Notes under the pieces: generated by a model | What the model was told of the DNA's origin: nothing | Databases searched by the model: none | Seen by the model: the letters and a program-made list of their open reading frames with translations, nothing else | NCBI GenBank assembly: GCA_027487905.1 | Contig: JAIYCR010000051.1 | Location: forward strand, 1 to 64,000 | DNA length: 64,000 bases | From: Rubrivivax sp. | Lineage (GTDB): Bacteria > Pseudomonadota > Gammaproteobacteria > Burkholderiales > Burkholderiaceae_C | Reading direction: 5' to 3' | In this document: positions 16,760 through 30,627 of the stretch, piece after piece | Numbering within the stretch: position 1 is the first letter of the stretch | Layout of the letters: each line of letters opens with the position of its first letter | Position numbers and translations under genes: made by a program

Positions 16760-17547
16760 GCTGACCCGCTCCTCGGCGCTCGCCCCACCCGCTGCAGCGC
16801 AACCAGCAGCGGGACGATCAGGATGAAGAAAATCACCGTGTAGGCGCTGCCCACCTCGATGCGCAGGGACGCATAGGCGTCCGCCAAGCCAACCGGCAGT
16901 GTCTGGGTGAAGGGGGTGTGCAGCAGCAGGCTCATGTTGAACTCGCCGATCGACAGGGTCACCACCATCAGCGACCCGGCGACGATGCCCGAGCGGCAGT
17001 TGGGCAGAACGATGCCGAAGAATCGCTGGCCGAAGGACGCACCCAGGCTGCGGGCGCCCTCCTCCAGGGTGCGCATGTCGATCGCGTGCATCACCGCCAG
17101 CACTGCCCTAACCATGAAGGGCAGGGTGAACAGCACATGCCCGACCAGGATGAAGGTCCAGTGGCTGCGGAAGCCGCCGACCGCGCCGTAAGCGACGATC
17201 AGCGCCAGCGCGGTGGCCAAACCCGGCAGGGCCACCGGCAGCATCAGGAACTCCTCGATCAACCTCGCCGCACGGCCCTGCTGCCGGGCCAGCACATAGG
17301 CCAGCGGCACGCCCAGCAGCAGCGTCAGGAAGAGGCAGGCGAGCGCGATGCCCAGCGACAGCCCGATCGGGCCACGGTAGTCGTTCCAGACCTTCAGCAC
17401 CCATCGCAGCGTCAGTCCGCTTTCCAGACCGACCAGGTAGTTCGCGGTGAGCCCCGCGAGAACCGAAAGGACCACCGGTGCGATCAGGAAGATGGCGACC
17501 GCCGCGGTGAAGGCCAGCAGCGGCCAGAAGGAGGGACTGCGCTTCAT
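16756..17547 (-). CDS. ABC transporter permease, second subunit
   Basis: 263 residues with six predicted helices. The binding-protein-dependent permease EAA loop reads EEGARSLGASFGQRFFGIVLPNCRSGI at about 170-196, which docks on the ATPase. The N-terminal helix starts FWPLLAFTAAVAIFLIAPVV. It belongs to the iron/thiosulfate/phosphonate-type permeases (PhnV/PotC-like). The start and stop both overlap adjacent genes by four bases. Confidence 0.88.
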   Translation of the reverse strand: MKRSPSFWPLLAFTAAVAIFLIAPVVLSVLAGLTANYLVGLESGLTLRWVLKVWNDYRGPIGLSLGIALACLFLTLLLGVPLAYVLARQQGRAARLIEEFLMLPVALPGLATALALIVAYGAVGGFRSHWTFILVGHVLFTLPFMVRAVLAVMHAIDMRTLEEGARSLGASFGQRFFGIVLPNCRSGIVAGSLMVVTLSIGEFNMSLLLHTPFTQTLPVGLADAYASLRIEVGSAYTVIFFILIVPLLVALQRVGRAPRSGSA

Positions 17548-18362
17548 GCGGACGCCGCGACAGTGCCGCCAGCCAGCGTGCGCGCCAGCGCCAGCGCAGC
17601 CCAGGTGATGAGGCCGAGCAGGAAGGACAGGGCCGCGGCCATCGCGATGTTCGCCTGCAGGGTGAACTCGGTGTAGATCACCATCGGCAGCACGTTGATG
17701 CGGGTGGCCAGCGTGAAGGCCGTTCCGAACGCCCCCATGGCGGTGGCGAAGCAGATCGCGCCGGCGGCGAGCAGCGCGGGCCGCAAGGCCGGGAGCGTCA
17801 CGTCCAGCACCACCCGAAGCGGGCTCGCACCCAGTGAGCGGGCCGCCTCTTCGATGCGAGGATCAAGTTTTTCGGCCGCAGCCATCACGGTGAACACCGT
17901 GCGCGGGATGGAGAAGTAGACATAGCCCACCAACAGACCCAGCATCGAGTAGGCGAAGACCACCCGGCCCAGGCCCAGCGCCTCGGTCAGGTCGGGTACC
18001 AAGCCCTGCCGCCCACCCAGCATGATCACCATGAAGCCGATCACCACGCCGGGGAAGGCCAGGGGCAGCGTGAGCATCGCGGTGAGCCAGTCGCGCCCGA
18101 CGAAGCGATGCCGGGCAAGGAAGACGCCGGCGATGCCGGAGATCACCAGCGTGAGGGCGGTGGTCACCGCCGAGAGCACGACGGTGCTCACCAGGCTGCG
18201 CCAGTAACGGGGCTCGAAGAGCGCGTCGCGGTAGACCGCCCAGTCCGCTTCGCCCTCGCCCGAGACCAGGAAGAGCCGCGCCATCGGCAGCAGGAAGAAG
18301 GCCATGAAGAAGATGGCAGCCGGAGCCGCCAGCGCCAGCAGCAGCGCGCGGTCCTTCAGCAT
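17544..18362 (-). CDS. ABC transporter permease, first subunit
   Basis: 272 residues from the ATG at 18362 (MLKDRALLLALAAPAAIFFMAFFLLP), which places the first helix correctly; upstream in-frame starts would add an arginine-rich tail without family support. The EAA loop is EEAARSLGASPLRVVLDVTLPALRPAL. About six helices. It pairs with the downstream permease to form the membrane channel. A 70-bp gap with a hairpin separates it from the binding-protein gene. Confidence 0.88.
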   Translation of the reverse strand: MLKDRALLLALAAPAAIFFMAFFLLPMARLFLVSGEGEADWAVYRDALFEPRYWRSLVSTVVLSAVTTALTLVISGIAGVFLARHRFVGRDWLTAMLTLPLAFPGVVIGFMVIMLGGRQGLVPDLTEALGLGRVVFAYSMLGLLVGYVYFSIPRTVFTVMAAAEKLDPRIEEAARSLGASPLRVVLDVTLPALRPALLAAGAICFATAMGAFGTAFTLATRINVLPMVIYTEFTLQANIAMAAALSFLLGLITWAALALARTLAGGTVAASA

Positions 18363-18383
18363 CGTCGGCCTGCGCGCGGTGTT

Positions 18384-18407
18384 CCGGGCGATGGCCGGGG
18401 CGCCCGG
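18384..18407 (-). promoter_or_regulatory. Hairpin between the binding-protein and permease genes
   Basis: CCGGGCG (18384-18390) and CGCCCGG (18401-18407) form a seven-bp GC stem with a ten-base loop. It is the only sizeable gap in this operon. Such hairpins often protect or terminate part of the message so that binding protein exceeds permease; that role here is inference. Confidence 0.35.
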
Positions 18408-18432
18408 ATTCCGAGGGCCGCCCCGCGCCGCA

Positions 18433-19449
18433 TCAGCCGACTTCCTTCTGATAGCGCTCGCCGATGGCGCGCGACGCACCGGCCAGACGCGCGACGTCCA
18501 GCGCGCGGGCCCGCGCATAGTCGCTGTCGGGCAGGAAGCGGGACCGGATGTCCGCGCTCATCGCCTCGGGGAACACCGGCCGCAGGTAGGCATTGGCCCA
18601 GTGGCGTTGTCCCTCCTCGGACAGCACGAAGTCGAGCATCTGCTGCCCCCGCTGCGGATTCGGACCATCCTTGACCAGGCCGACCACGTAGGGGAGCTGC
18701 TGCGTGCCTTCCGCGGGGATGACGAACTGCACCGGTGCCTTGTCGCTGTACTGGCCGCGGTAGGCGTTGAAGTCGTAGTCGATGAGGATGGGGATCTCTC
18801 CGGACAGCACCCGGGCGTAGGCGGTCTGGGTGGGCACGATCGGCTGGTTGGCTTGCAGCTTCTTGAAGAACTCGATGCCGGGGGTCAGGTTGTCGTAGCT
18901 GCCACCCAGCGCGAGGTTCACCGCGATCACCCCGACCTGGCCCACCGCAGCGCTGGCCGGGTTCAGATAGCCCACCAGACCCTTGTACGTCGGATTCTGC
19001 AGATCGGCCCAGGAACGCGGCACCGGCTTGCCGCGAAGGGCGGCTGTGTTCACGAACAGACCCAGCGTGCCGGAATGGATGGTGCACCAGTGCCCGTCGG
19101 CCTCCTTCAGCGAAGCGGGCACGCTCTCGAAGCGCCGGGGCTTGTACGGCGCGAGCACGCCGGCCGCCTGCGCCTGCGGGCCGACCTGACCCCCGAGGTA
19201 GACGATGTCGGCGACCGGCTTGGCCTTCTCGGCAATGAGCGCTGCCAGCGCCTGGCCGGAGTTCTTGTTGTCCGGCGGAACCAGGATATCCAGCCGCTGA
19301 CCGATCAGGCGCAGCATGCCGCCCCAGTCGGCCCATTCGGGCGGGCAGTTGTAGCAGACGGCGCGGGCCGACTGTGCGTGCGCGGCCACGGGGGCCAGGA
19401 CGGTCAACGCGGCGGCGCTCGCCGACTGCAGGACTTGACGACGTTTCAT
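18433..19449 (-). CDS. Periplasmic substrate-binding protein of the LacI-controlled ABC importer
   Basis: 338 residues. The ATG at 19449 opens a signal peptide with a Tat-like MKRRQVLQSASAAAL and cleavage after AHA. The mature protein resembles the iron/phosphonate type II receptors (extracellular solute-binding family 1): VADIVYLGG, SGTLGLFVNTAAL, PRSWADLQNPTYKGLVGYLNPASA and ILIDYDFNAYRGQYS. The mature N-terminus has two cysteines close together (AVCYNCPP). With a GpdQ-like enzyme in the operon the ligand may be a glycerophosphodiester or another phosphoester; nothing in the sequence proves it. Confidence 0.82.
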   Translation of the reverse strand: MKRRQVLQSASAAALTVLAPVAAHAQSARAVCYNCPPEWADWGGMLRLIGQRLDILVPPDNKNSGQALAALIAEKAKPVADIVYLGGQVGPQAQAAGVLAPYKPRRFESVPASLKEADGHWCTIHSGTLGLFVNTAALRGKPVPRSWADLQNPTYKGLVGYLNPASAAVGQVGVIAVNLALGGSYDNLTPGIEFFKKLQANQPIVPTQTAYARVLSGEIPILIDYDFNAYRGQYSDKAPVQFVIPAEGTQQLPYVVGLVKDGPNPQRGQQMLDFVLSEEGQRHWANAYLRPVFPEAMSADIRSRFLPDSDYARARALDVARLAGASRAIGERYQKEVG

Positions 19450-19465
19450 GCTGGACCTTTCGGGT

Positions 19466-20566
19466 TCAGGGGGGAACAAGCCGAGCCGACGCGGCCCGGA
19501 CGGGACGGTCCGTTGCGGACCTGGGAGATGGCGCAGGTGCGACGCTCGCACCCAGGCGCAGCGTGTGGTGCAGGCGCGAGGATCCGGCGAAGCGCTCGCC
19601 ACCCATCAGGCTGCGCAGGAGATCAAAGCCGATCGAAGCGATGTCGGCAGTGGGCTGCACAACAGTGGTCAGCTCCGGGTTGACGAGTTCGCCCAGCGGC
19701 ACGCCATCGAAGCCGGCCACCGACACATCGCCGGGCACGTTCAGGCCGAGCCGGCGCAGGTCGCGCATGGCCATCAGCGCCAGGTGGTCGCTGGAGCAGA
19801 ACAGCGCCGTCGGCGCGTCGAGACGTCCCATCGCGTCCTGCAGCAGCGGCCGCAGATCGCCGACCATGAAAGGCGTCTCCAGCGGCTCGAGCGCCTGCAG
19901 CCCCCGCTGGCTCAGGGCCTCGCGATAGCCGTTGAACCGCAGGCGGGCCCGATCGGACTGCCGGAAGCTGCCGGCCACCATGCGGATGCGGCGGTGTCCG
20001 CAGTCGATCAGGTGTTCGACCATGTGGCGGGCAGCCAGGCGGTTGTCGACCGACACGCTGGGCCGAGCGCGGGCGCGTCCGCGCCCGGACGGCTGGTTGT
20101 ACAGCAGCACGAAGGGCTTGCCCTCGCGCTCGAGCTTCTCAAGCAGCGGACTGCGCGCCGCGTCGGCCACCGTCAGCAACAGGCCATCCACCCGCTGCTG
20201 CAGCAGCAGTTCACTCGCCTGATCTTCGTTCTGCGGGTCGTAGCCTGTGGCGGCGAAACTCACCGAATGGCCTGCGGCTCGGGCTGAGACCTCGATGGCG
20301 CCCAGGCAGTGGGCGAAGACGGGATGCAGCAGCGTGGGCAGCAGCACGCCGACCGCGCGGGTCTGGCCGGCGCGCAGCGCGCGCCCCATGGGGTTGAGCC
20401 GAAATCCCAGCGCTTCAGCGGCCGCCCGGACCGACTGCGCCGTGCGTGCGCTGACGAGCGACGCATCGTTGAAGACTCGCGACACGGTCGCCGCCGATAC
20501 CCCCGCCTGCCGTGCGACGTCGTGCAGTGTGGTGGCGGGCCGGGCAGAGGCGCGTCGCAGGGTCAT
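19466..20566 (-). CDS. LacI-family transcriptional regulator
   Basis: 366 residues. The helix-turn-helix is at about 13-38 (TTLHDVARQAGVSAATVSRVFNDA), then the hinge helix (LNPMGRALRAGQT) and a periplasmic-binding-like sensor (VGVLLPTLLHPVF...FDGVPLGELVNPELTTV). It is the first gene of the operon; the binding protein starts 16 bases after it. A perfect inverted repeat lies 21 bases before its start codon, so it very likely represses itself and the transport genes until the imported ligand or its product binds. A 25-residue Arg/Ala/Pro-rich C-terminal tail is unusual. Confidence 0.9.
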   Translation of the reverse strand: MTLRRASARPATTLHDVARQAGVSAATVSRVFNDASLVSARTAQSVRAAAEALGFRLNPMGRALRAGQTRAVGVLLPTLLHPVFAHCLGAIEVSARAAGHSVSFAATGYDPQNEDQASELLLQQRVDGLLLTVADAARSPLLEKLEREGKPFVLLYNQPSGRGRARARPSVSVDNRLAARHMVEHLIDCGHRRIRMVAGSFRQSDRARLRFNGYREALSQRGLQALEPLETPFMVGDLRPLLQDAMGRLDAPTALFCSSDHLALMAMRDLRRLGLNVPGDVSVAGFDGVPLGELVNPELTTVVQPTADIASIGFDLLRSLMGGERFAGSSRLHHTLRLGASVAPAPSPRSATDRPVRAASARLVPP

Positions 20567-20587
20567 GGCACCGGCCTGGTCTGGCCG

Positions 20588-20609
20588 TCAATGAAAAGGA
20601 TTTCATTGA
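20588..20609 (-). promoter_or_regulatory. Candidate LacI operator upstream of the regulator-transport operon
   Basis: TCAATGAAA (20588-20596) and TTTCATTGA (20601-20609) are exact nine-base inverted repeats around AGGA. The core TGAAA-N4-TTTCA has the half-site spacing of LacI/CcpA-type operators, though the centre is AGGA rather than a CpG. It is an AT-rich island in GC-rich DNA, 21 bp before the LacI start, well placed for autorepression. Confidence 0.65.
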
Positions 20610-20664
20610 AACCACCACGCGTGACAGCACGGTGACCACGGAAACCAGGCCAGGCTGTGCGGCT

Positions 20665-21239
20665 TCAACCGCCGGACGAGCGCGGCGCCGGATACCGCAC
20701 CGCCAGCACCTCGATGCGCTCCACGCCCGCCGGCGTGGCCAGCGTCACTTCGTCGCCCACCCGCGACTTGAGCAAGGCGCGGGCGATGGGGGCGATCCAG
20801 CTGACCTCGCCGGCCAGGCTGTCCGCCTCGTCCACGCCCTTGATGGTGATGGTGCGCTCCTCGCCCTTGTCGCCCGCGTAGGTCACGGTGGCGCCGAAGA
20901 AGACCTGGTCGCCACCGTGGTGGGCAGACGGGTCGGCCACCTCGGCGATGTCCAGGCGGCGGGTGAGGAAGCGGATGCGGCGGTCGATCTCGCGCAGGCG
21001 CTTCTTGCCGTAGAGGTAGTCGCCGTTCTCGGAGCGGTCGCCGTTCTTCGCAGCCCAGGACACCACCTCGACGATCTTCGGGCGCTCCACGTCCAGCAGC
21101 TCGAGCAGTTCGCCGCGCAGTCGGCGATAGCCCTCGGGCGTCATGTAGTTGCGGGTGCCCGCCGGCAGCGGCGGCAAGCCGGGGGCGCCGTCTTCACCTT
21201 CCTCGTCGTCGCCGTCGGCTTCCTTGACGAAGGCCTTGT

Positions 21240-21243
<4 letters not shown>
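20665..21243 (-). CDS. greB: Transcription elongation factor GreB
   Basis: 192 residues. It binds RNA polymerase's secondary channel and stimulates cleavage of backtracked RNA. The N-terminal coiled coil carries the tip motif KNGDRSENGDYLYGKKRLREID (acidic D/E residues) and the C-terminal domain has VTYAGDKGEERTITIKGVDEAD. The start is TTG: AGGAGG at 21251-21256 is seven bases upstream, and MNKAFVKE is the usual beta-proteobacterial GreB N-terminus. The TTG overlaps the uvrA stop (TTGA), so translation is coupled to uvrA. An acidic insert (about 8-18) follows the start. Confidence 0.9.
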
Positions 21244-26963
<5,720 letters not shown>

Positions 26964-27095
26964 GGAATGTCGGGCCGGCGAGGGCCCCGGGCGGCTGCCG
27001 CTCGTCCGGTGCCGGAAGGGCTCCGCGAAGAACGACCGGGGATTCTAGGAAGCGTCACAGGGCCATGCAGGGAACGGCCTTCGGCTTCTGGTTGA

Positions 27096-29573
27096 ATGGC
27101 AGCCGGCATGCCGAACCGAGAACCCCCGGACACCGACCGCGCGCCCGACGGTCCCCGCTTCGACCGCCTGCTGGGCAGCGTCGACGAGGGCTTGTGGGAA
27201 CACAACCTCGTGACCGGCGCCACCTGGTACTCCCGGCGTTTCCGGCACTTGCTGGGCTTTGCCGGTTCGGAGTGGCCGGAAGACGCCTCGGTGCTGCGGC
27301 TGCGGGTGCACCCGGACGACCTGGCCGGCTTCGATGCGGTGCGGCAGCGGGCGGTGCACGGCGGACTGCCGCCCGCGCATGCCATGCGCCTGCTGTGCCG
27401 CGATGGCCACTGGCGCTGGTTCCGCACCCGCATCCGGGTCTGGCCCGATGCCAGCGGCCGGCCCACCCACCTGGTGGGCACGCTGCACGATGTGGACCAC
27501 GAGGTGCGCACGGTGGCCGAACTGGGCGCCGTCACCCAGCGCTTCGAGCGCGCCATCGCCGCCTCCGAGGAAGGGCTCTTCGATGCGGTGTGGGGCAACG
27601 AGAAGGTCTACCTCAGCGATCGCGCCCGCGAATTGATGGGCCTGGCCCCGGGCCCGAGCCAGGTGGCCTATGCCGAACTTCGCCGGCGCATCCACCCCGA
27701 AGACCTGGACACCGTGCGCCAGGACGTGGCCGCCGCGGTGGCCGGCCTGACCCGCTGGCAGTCGGTGTTCCGCGCCGAGCGCTTCGACCGCCAGGGCGAG
27801 TTCCGCTGGTTCCGCGAGCGCGGCACCGCCGCGCGCGAGGCCGATGGCCGCATCCGGGTGTGGGGGCTGATCGCCGACATCACCGAAACCATCAGCGAGA
27901 CCGAACGGCTGGAGTCGCGGGTGGCGCGGCGCACAGCCGAGCTCGCCGAGGCCCTGCGCCTGGCCGAGGCCCAGCGGCAGGCCGCCGAGGGCGCCAACCG
28001 GGCGAAGGCGAGCTTTCTCGGCCAGATGAGCCACGAACTGCGAACGCCGCTGAACGGCGTCATCGGCATGACCGAACTCGTGCTGCGCTCGGGCGTCACG
28101 CCCGAGCAGCGGCGCTTCCTCGACCTGGCCCAGCAATCGGCCCGCTCGATGCTGCATGTGGTCGAGGACCTGCTCGATTTCGCCCGCGCCGAGGCCGGCC
28201 GGCTCACCCTCGACCCCCAGCCCTTCGATCTCGCACGGCTGCTCGCCGACACCTTCCGCGAGTTCATGCCCGGTGTGCGCGAGCGGGGGCTGAGCATGCT
28301 GTTCGACTACATCGGCGAGCCGGTCGACTTCATCGGCGACGCGTCGCGCATCGCCCAGATGGTCTCCAACCTCATCGGCAATGCGGTGAAGTTCACCGAC
28401 TCGGGACGGGTGTCGGTCCAGGGCCGGGTGCTGCAGATGCTGCCGCCGGCCGCTGGCAAGCCGCGCCGGGCCTTGCTCAGCATCGAGGTGGCCGACACCG
28501 GCCCCGGCATGGACCCCGACACCGCGCAGCGGGTCTTCGAAGCCTTCGAGCAGGGCGACGCCACCATCGGTCGCCGGCACGGCGGCGCCGGCCTGGGGCT
28601 GTCCATCGTGCGGATGCTGGCCGACCTGATGGGCGGGCAGGTGTCGGTGCAGACGCGCCTGGGCGAAGGCTCGACCTTCCGCATCGAACTGGAACTGCCC
28701 CTCGCACCGGCCGTGGCCCGGCCGGGCTGCCCACCGACCGGGTCGGTCTGGGTGGTCCACCGCGACGAGCGACTCGCACCCTGGCTGACCGGGCGCCTGG
28801 AACGCCTGGGCTGGCGGGTGCGGGTGCTGCCCAGCATCGAGGCGTCCGTCCAGGCGATCACGGCCGACCCGGCCGATCCACCCGGGGCCGTGCTGGTCAC
28901 CGAGCCGGCCATTGAGGCCGGAGGCAGCCTGGGTGAACTCGTGGGGCTTGTGCCCGCCACCACCCCGGTCACCCTGCTCGTCCGGCCCGACTACCCTGCA
29001 GCCGACGTGCTGGCCAGCGCCGAGGCGGTGGGCTGCGGCGTGAGCCTGGCGCCCTACACCGCCGACGACCTTCGAGCCCTGCTCAGGCCTCGGGCGCCAG
29101 CGGCCTCCATGACGGCGACCCCCGCCGAGCCGCGCCCGACCGGCGTGGCGACAGTGCCTCCGCCCGGCCCAGCCGATCCGCCAGCGCCGCCGGGCCGGGT
29201 GCTGGTGGTCGAGGACAACCCGGTGAACCGGCTGATCGTGCGCGAGATGCTGGCCTCGATGGGCATCGAATGCGACGACGCCGACTCCGGCGAGGAGGCC
29301 ATCCTTGCCTGCGAGCGGGATGCGCCCGCCCTGGTGCTGATGGACGTGCAGATGCCCGGACTGGACGGCCTTCAGACCACGCAGCGCCTGCGCGCCTTGC
29401 AGCGCCAGGGCCGCCTCGCGCCCTTCCCCATCGTCGCGCTGACCGCCCATGCGATGCCGGGCGACCGCGAGGCCAGCCTGGCAGCCGGCATGGACGATCA
29501 CCTCACCAAGCCCATCCACTTCGACGCGCTGAAGCAGGCGGTGGTGCGCCACCTGCGGATGGCCGAACGCTGA
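27096..29573 (+). CDS. Hybrid sensor histidine kinase with two PAS domains and receiver
   Basis: 825 residues (a start at 27108 is equally possible). No membrane helix, so cytoplasmic. Two PAS domains with PAC-like ends lie at about 22-145 and 150-280, a coiled coil at 280-305, and HisKA with phospho-acceptor His in QMSHELRTPLN near 312. HATPase_c has NLIGNAVKF, DTGPGM and GGAGLGLSIV at about 425-535. Residues 550-670 resemble a receiver but lack a proper phosphorylatable Asp (VLVTEPAI). A true receiver at about 700-820 has LVVEDN, Asp in LVLMDVQMPG near 749, and TKPIHF. The stop overlaps the next start (TGATG). No cognate DNA-binding regulator is adjacent. Confidence 0.88.
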   Translation: MAAGMPNREPPDTDRAPDGPRFDRLLGSVDEGLWEHNLVTGATWYSRRFRHLLGFAGSEWPEDASVLRLRVHPDDLAGFDAVRQRAVHGGLPPAHAMRLLCRDGHWRWFRTRIRVWPDASGRPTHLVGTLHDVDHEVRTVAELGAVTQRFERAIAASEEGLFDAVWGNEKVYLSDRARELMGLAPGPSQVAYAELRRRIHPEDLDTVRQDVAAAVAGLTRWQSVFRAERFDRQGEFRWFRERGTAAREADGRIRVWGLIADITETISETERLESRVARRTAELAEALRLAEAQRQAAEGANRAKASFLGQMSHELRTPLNGVIGMTELVLRSGVTPEQRRFLDLAQQSARSMLHVVEDLLDFARAEAGRLTLDPQPFDLARLLADTFREFMPGVRERGLSMLFDYIGEPVDFIGDASRIAQMVSNLIGNAVKFTDSGRVSVQGRVLQMLPPAAGKPRRALLSIEVADTGPGMDPDTAQRVFEAFEQGDATIGRRHGGAGLGLSIVRMLADLMGGQVSVQTRLGEGSTFRIELELPLAPAVARPGCPPTGSVWVVHRDERLAPWLTGRLERLGWRVRVLPSIEASVQAITADPADPPGAVLVTEPAIEAGGSLGELVGLVPATTPVTLLVRPDYPAADVLASAEAVGCGVSLAPYTADDLRALLRPRAPAASMTATPAEPRPTGVATVPPPGPADPPAPPGRVLVVEDNPVNRLIVREMLASMGIECDDADSGEEAILACERDAPALVLMDVQMPGLDGLQTTQRLRALQRQGRLAPFPIVALTAHAMPGDREASLAAGMDDHLTKPIHFDALKQAVVRHLRMAER

Positions 29574-30592
29574 TGGCCACGAGCGCCGCGTCCCCATCGC
29601 CCCTGGCACTGCCCGCACGCGTGGCGGTGGTGGGCGCAGGCGCCATCGGCGGGCTGATCGGGGCGCGGCTGGCCCGCCAGGCCGACACCCGGCTTTCGGT
29701 GTGGGCCCGGGGCGCCACGCTGCACTCGCTGCGCCGGGAGGGCTTTCGGCTGACCGACCCGGATGGTCGGCAGTGGTCGGCCCGGCCGGCGGCCGTGGGT
29801 TCGCCCGATGAACTCGGGCCGCAGGACCTGATCCTGCTGACGGTGAAGGCCACCGCACTGGCCGACATCGCCCGGGACATCGGGCCCCTGATGGCCGGGC
29901 ACACGCGCGTGCTCAGCCTGCTCAACGGCGTGCCCTGGTGGTTCGGACCGAGCCTGCCGGCGCTGGCCGCCTGCCCGCCTCGCAGCGTCGACCCACAAGG
30001 CCTGCTGCTGCAACGCTGGCCGCTCGAACGGGTGATCGGCGGCGTGGTGCACGCCAGCGCCGCCTGCCCCTCGCCCGGCGAGGTGCTTCACCGCGGCGGC
30101 CTGGGGCTGGTCATCGGCGATCCTCGCCAGGCCGACCCCGTCGATCCCGCGGTGGGCGCGGCTGCAGCCTTGCTGGCCAGGGCCGGCCTGGAGGTGACGG
30201 TCTCGGCGCACATCCAGCGCGACCTGTGGTTCAAGCTCTGGGGCAATCTCACCGTCAATCCGGTGTCCGCGCTGACACGCGCCACCGCCGACCGCATCCT
30301 GGACGACCCGCTGGTGCGGGACTTCTGCAGCGCGGCCATGCGCGAGGCGGCCGAGGCCGGTGCGCGCATCGGCTGCCCCATCGAGCAGACGCCCGAGGAA
30401 CGCCATGCGGTCACCCGCCGGCTCGGGGCCTTCCGCACGTCGATGCTGCAGGACCTGGAAGCGGGACGACCGCTCGAACTGGACGCCATCGTCCATGCGG
30501 TGCGCGAGATCGCCGCGGCGGTGGGCGTGGCCACCCCGCAGGTGGACGCGCTGCACGGCCTGACCCGCCTGCTGGCCGCGAGCCGCGGCTGA
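29573..30592 (+). CDS. PanE/ApbA-type 2-dehydropantoate 2-reductase-like protein
   Basis: 339 residues. The N-terminal NADPH-binding motif is VVGAGAIGGLIGARLA at about 17-32, and LLTVKA is the family second motif. SLLNGVPWWFG is a variant of the NGV motif, and KLWGNLTVNPVSALTRAT carries the catalytic Lys region of the C-terminal domain. It may reduce ketopantoate in CoA synthesis, but the NGVPWW variant, also found in the paralogue at 62276-63283, suggests a separate subgroup acting on another 2-keto acid. The start overlaps the stop of the kinase gene by one base; a functional link is not evident. Confidence 0.8.
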   Translation: MATSAASPSPLALPARVAVVGAGAIGGLIGARLARQADTRLSVWARGATLHSLRREGFRLTDPDGRQWSARPAAVGSPDELGPQDLILLTVKATALADIARDIGPLMAGHTRVLSLLNGVPWWFGPSLPALAACPPRSVDPQGLLLQRWPLERVIGGVVHASAACPSPGEVLHRGGLGLVIGDPRQADPVDPAVGAAAALLARAGLEVTVSAHIQRDLWFKLWGNLTVNPVSALTRATADRILDDPLVRDFCSAAMREAAEAGARIGCPIEQTPEERHAVTRRLGAFRTSMLQDLEAGRPLELDAIVHAVREIAAAVGVATPQVDALHGLTRLLAASRG

Positions 30593-30627
30593 AGGCCAAT
30601 GCCCGGGCCAAGACCGCTGGCGGCGGC

